This document shows, piece by piece, positions 5,930 to 7,985 of a stretch of 7,985 nucleotides of DNA; the stretch's first letter is position 1, and the number at the start of each line of letters is the position of its first letter. The stretch is from an uncultured Lachnobacterium sp. GTDB lineage: Bacteria > Bacillota > Clostridia > Lachnospirales > Lachnospiraceae. Location of the stretch: assembly GCA_900548765.1 (NCBI GenBank), contig URLU01000102.1, positions 1-7,985 on the forward strand, in the 5' to 3' direction. The notes below the pieces were generated by a model. The model was not told the DNA's origin. It saw only the letters and a list, made by a program, of their open reading frames with translations, and made no database searches. Made by a program: the position numbers and the translations under genes.

Positions 5930-7359
5930 GAAGAAGAGGAAGCATAACTGTTTTTGCCTCATTAGTCATAATGCTGGTAGCGAATTTCCTGTTTGCCCTG
6001 CTTGAGGCTTCCAGATACACAGAGCTTAGTAAAGTGGCTGAGATGAGGGCAAATGCTGATATAGAATCTGTATTTTCGCAGTACTGTATTCCCCTGTATG
6101 AGAACTATGGTCTGCTGGGCTATGACTGTCAGGGTACTAATGTGGAGTGGTTCCTAAAGGATCTGTCGGAGGCGGGGCTTGCTGAATCAAAGGATTTGTT
6201 TTGGGAAAAAAGACTGGATTTACTAAGGCTTAGCATGGATTCGGCGGATGTAAGCTCATACACACTGATTACAGATGGTGATGGTGCAGTATACGAGGCA
6301 AGTGTGGCGGCATACATGAGGGAGACTCTGGCCTATGGCACAGCACAGGCTGTCTATGACACCTACATGGAATCTGCCCAGATGGAGGCAGAGAGCGGGG
6401 ATGTGGACAAGAATGTGGATGATGCCGTGGAACAGCTTGAGCAGCTACAGCAGAGTGAGGAGGCAGAGGAAGACACAGACGAGAGAATAGAGGATGACAC
6501 CTTTGGCACAGTGAAGGAAGCAAAGGCATCCGGGGTGCTGGCCCTTGTTCTGGGCAGTGATGCAAGTGTGTCGGGCAATACCATTAATATATCGGATAAT
6601 GTGTCAAACCGCAGTCTGAATCATGGGGCAAATCAGCAGGTGCCGGACACGGACTGGCTGGATTATGTGTGTATGGAGCAGTACATTATCCAAAAAATGG
6701 GTAACTATACCAAGCCCTCCGCAGACCATGCCCTAAGCTATGAGGCAGAGTACATAATCGCTGGAAAAGCCAGTGACAGCGACAATCTGAAGACCGTGAT
6801 ACATGAGCTGATACTGACCAGGGAAGCAGCCAATTTCATATATCTCCAGAGTGATTATAAGAAAAAGGAGGAAGCTCTTGCTCTTGCTACTGCCATTGCA
6901 GGTGCATCTGCAAATCCTGTGGTTATTACTGCTGTAAAGCAGGGGCTTTTGGCAAGCTGGGCTTACTGCGAGAGTGTGCTGGATGTGAGGACACTTTTAG
7001 ATGGAGATAAGGTTCCTCTGGTAAAGACCCAAGCCACCTGGACTTCCAACTTATCTGAGATAGCTGCGCTCCTGTCAGGTCAGGCAAGGGCAAAGTCTGT
7101 GACAACAGGCATGTCTTATACAGAGTTTCTTGGAACCCTGCTTATGCTTAAGGGGACAAAAAACATGGCTTACAGGTCTATGGATATAGAGGAAGCGACA
7201 ATCAGAAGTGTGGCTGGATATGACAATTTTAGGATGGATAATGTTATATCTGGATTAAATATCAGCTTTGGTTACAGCTATAATCCAGTGTTCTGCAATT
7301 ATACATCGAATCAAATAAGCAAGAGCGTGGACTATTCCTACATAAGCAGGTGGGAATGA
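5926..7359 (+). CDS. DUF5702 protein, pseudopilin-like Tad-associated extracytoplasmic protein
   Basis: 477 residues, start ATG overlapping the flp stop by 4 bases. The N-terminus MRRRGSITVFASLVIMLVAN is a short basic leader, a glycine, and then a membrane helix to about residue 27. It resembles the TadE/TadG/pilin class III signal, except that position +5 after G5 is Phe (F10) where pilins have Glu. The rest (about 30-477) is predicted extracytoplasmic. It includes YCIPLYENYGLLGYD (53-67) and a strongly acidic, coiled-coil-like segment (about 148-195, with EQLEQLQQSEEAEEDTDERIEDD). It also has a more conserved-looking C-terminal half with alternating helices (ELILTREAANFIYLQSD, LGTLLMLKGTKNMAYRSMDI) that ends in YSYISRW. 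The DUF5702 family recurs in tad loci of clostridia and has no proven function. Position and signal suggest a minor pilin-like or envelope component, perhaps the counterpart of TadG. Whether the peptidase processes it is uncertain. Confidence 0.78.
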   Translation: MRRRGSITVFASLVIMLVANFLFALLEASRYTELSKVAEMRANADIESVFSQYCIPLYENYGLLGYDCQGTNVEWFLKDLSEAGLAESKDLFWEKRLDLLRLSMDSADVSSYTLITDGDGAVYEASVAAYMRETLAYGTAQAVYDTYMESAQMEAESGDVDKNVDDAVEQLEQLQQSEEAEEDTDERIEDDTFGTVKEAKASGVLALVLGSDASVSGNTINISDNVSNRSLNHGANQQVPDTDWLDYVCMEQYIIQKMGNYTKPSADHALSYEAEYIIAGKASDSDNLKTVIHELILTREAANFIYLQSDYKKKEEALALATAIAGASANPVVITAVKQGLLASWAYCESVLDVRTLLDGDKVPLVKTQATWTSNLSEIAALLSGQARAKSVTTGMSYTEFLGTLLMLKGTKNMAYRSMDIEEATIRSVAGYDNFRMDNVISGLNISFGYSYNPVFCNYTSNQISKSVDYSYISRWE

Positions 7360-7383
7360 CAAAATAAAATGAAAAGTCAGAAA

Positions 7384-7510
7384 GGCAGGTGTATGATGGT
7401 GTCTCGTTGTAATAAAAATTCTAATTTTTTAAGCATAAAATCTCTCCCAAAGATTTATCCTAGACAAGTTTTCCCAGACGAGCACAAGGAGACACCATCA
7501 TGCACCTGCC
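7384..7510. repeat. Long inverted repeat (22-bp arms, 83-base interior) over the tadE start
   Basis: The left arm 7384-7405 begins GGCAGGTG and ends GTGTCTC. The right arm 7489-7510 begins GAGACAC and ends CACCTGCC. The arms are reverse complements at 21 of 22 positions; the one mismatch (T7392 against G7502) would be a G-U pair in RNA. After one G/G mismatch (7406/7488), four more pairs follow (TTGT 7407-7410 with ACAA 7484-7487). The interior is AT-rich, the arms GC-rich. The left arm contains the in-frame tadE ATGs at 7393 and 7396. The right arm contains an AGGAG and ATG 7500. No T-run follows the right arm, so it is not a terminator. Candidate roles: a site-specific inversion switch, an mRNA hairpin hiding the start, or an inserted palindromic unit. 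Confidence 0.9.
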
Positions 7511-7985
7511 GGAAGGCTTCCTATACCTTGGAGGCAGCTGTTATATTTCCAATTGTGGCAGGCTTTATAGTCTTTATACTTATGTATTTCAGAATTTTGC
7601 AGGTGCAGACCGGTGTGAGCGCAGCACTTACATATGCCTCAAGGATGACAGCAGTGGAGGCGTGTGTTGTGGATTCGGAGCCAGCCCTATTGCTATCGGC
7701 AGAGGGGCTTATGATAAGTAAGCTTAAGGATAATGAACAGGTAGAAAACTATGTGCAGGGGGGAGCAGCAGGTATTTCACTGTTAAAGTCGGATTTTTCA
7801 GGGGAAAATGTGGAATTAAGGGCAGAATATGCAGTTAAATTACCATTTAATTTCTTTGAAATTTCTGAATATAGCGTATCTCAGACGAGTTTGAGCCGAA
7901 AATGGATTGGGCAGACATCAGGGAGTGAGACGGGCAGCTATGTTTATATCACAGATTTTGGAAGCGTTTACCATAAAAGTAAGAG
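7393..7985 (+). CDS. TadE-like pilus protein (3' end beyond the window; 5' end uncertain)
   Basis: The frame is open from the DUF5702 stop to the window edge; 197 codons are visible from ATG 7393. Conserved-looking residues begin at R40 of this numbering: RKASYTLEAAVIFPIVAGFI, a TadE-type pilin-like helix (about 43-67) with Glu47 at +5 if processing occurs between A42 and S43. Next come RILQVQTGVSAALTYASRMTA, an extracytoplasmic domain, and SYVYITDFGSVYHKSK near the edge, a motif seen in clostridial TadE-like proteins. A start at 7393 (AAAGG at 7381-7385) or 7396 gives a 40-residue lead with codons unlike the neighbours (CGT, TGT, CCT). ATG 7369 is in frame but lacks a good ribosome binding site. 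ATG 7500 has the best site (AGGAG, 8-nt spacing) but is one base out of frame; skipping one C near 7509 would give MHLRKASYTLEAA. TadE-like identity is likely; the true start is unresolved. A minor pilin role is inferred. Confidence 0.75.
   Translation, partial: MMVSRCNKNSNFLSIKSLPKIYPRQVFPDEHKETPSCTCRKASYTLEAAVIFPIVAGFIVFILMYFRILQVQTGVSAALTYASRMTAVEACVVDSEPALLLSAEGLMISKLKDNEQVENYVQGGAAGISLLKSDFSGENVELRAEYAVKLPFNFFEISEYSVSQTSLSRKWIGQTSGSETGSYVYITDFGSVYHKSK

Noticed and set aside
7357..7371. Stop-codon readthrough fusing DUF5702 and TadE (the frame stays open after the TGA)
   Set aside because: DUF5702 and TadE-like proteins each have their own pilin-like N-terminus and look like separate proteins; shared phase is a one-in-three coincidence and no readthrough signal is seen.
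7384..7510. Inverted repeat as a rho-independent terminator after DUF5702
   Set aside because: The loop is about 75-83 nt, no T-run follows the right arm, and a related pilus gene continues in the same direction.
7380..7520. Palindromic unit as a recent MITE-type insertion with target duplication
   Set aside because: Flanks share only a short imperfect AAAGGC / GAAGGC, and precise removal (127 bp, or 131 bp between the short repeats) does not restore a TadE frame. Insertion is not excluded but not supported.
7500..7721. 73-codon plus-strand frame (MHLPEGFLYLGG...) with a good ribosome binding site
   Set aside because: It overlaps the TadE frame throughout, has no recognisable domain, and is cysteine-rich in the way of a shadow frame. 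Its start is discussed only as a possible frameshifted tadE start.

Overview
The window looks like chromosomal DNA from a motile, low-to-mid GC, Gram-positive anaerobe of the Lachnospiraceae type (Roseburia / Agathobacter / Butyrivibrio-like). This is inferred from strong AGGAGG-type ribosome binding sites, AGA/AGG-rich codon use, a flagellin tail followed by a FliS-like chaperone, a DUF2508 (YaaL-like) protein, and a monoderm-style Tad pilus locus with a DUF5702 protein and no secretin. No species is claimed.

Layout. Positions 2-79 are the last codons of a flagellin gene. A fliS-like chaperone gene follows (89-562) and ends inside a rho-independent terminator. A small DUF2508 gene lies on the minus strand (541-774), and its last 22 bases overlap the fliS-like gene. 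Positions 775-1047 are a divergent intergenic region. It holds a weak candidate promoter for the minus-strand gene, a perfect 11-bp inverted repeat, iterated ACTTG-type direct repeats, and a good sigma-A promoter (TAGACA-17-TATAAT) pointing into the next operon. From 1048 to the right edge runs one tightly packed plus-strand operon: prepilin peptidase (tadV/cpaA), a TadZ/CpaE-like pseudo-ATPase, the TadA/CpaF motor ATPase, TadB, a TadC with a large extra N-terminal domain, a 55-aa Flp pilin, a DUF5702 pilus-associated protein and a TadE-like protein cut by the window end.

Together these genes encode a Tad (tight adherence, type IVb) pilus. The peptidase processes Flp and possibly the pseudopilin-like proteins. 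TadA drives assembly on the TadB/TadC inner-membrane platform. TadZ is expected to place the machine. DUF5702 and TadE-like proteins are probable minor or extracytoplasmic components.

The machine itself is a known type. The most unusual part of the window is the DUF5702-tadE junction. A 22-bp nearly perfect inverted repeat (7384-7405 / 7489-7510) encloses 83 AT-rich bases and covers the only in-frame tadE start codons that have a ribosome binding site. A second, better-looking start (ATG 7500) sits in the right arm but is one base out of frame with TadE. This may be a phase-variable invertible switch, an RNA hairpin controlling translation, or a frameshifted 5' end.
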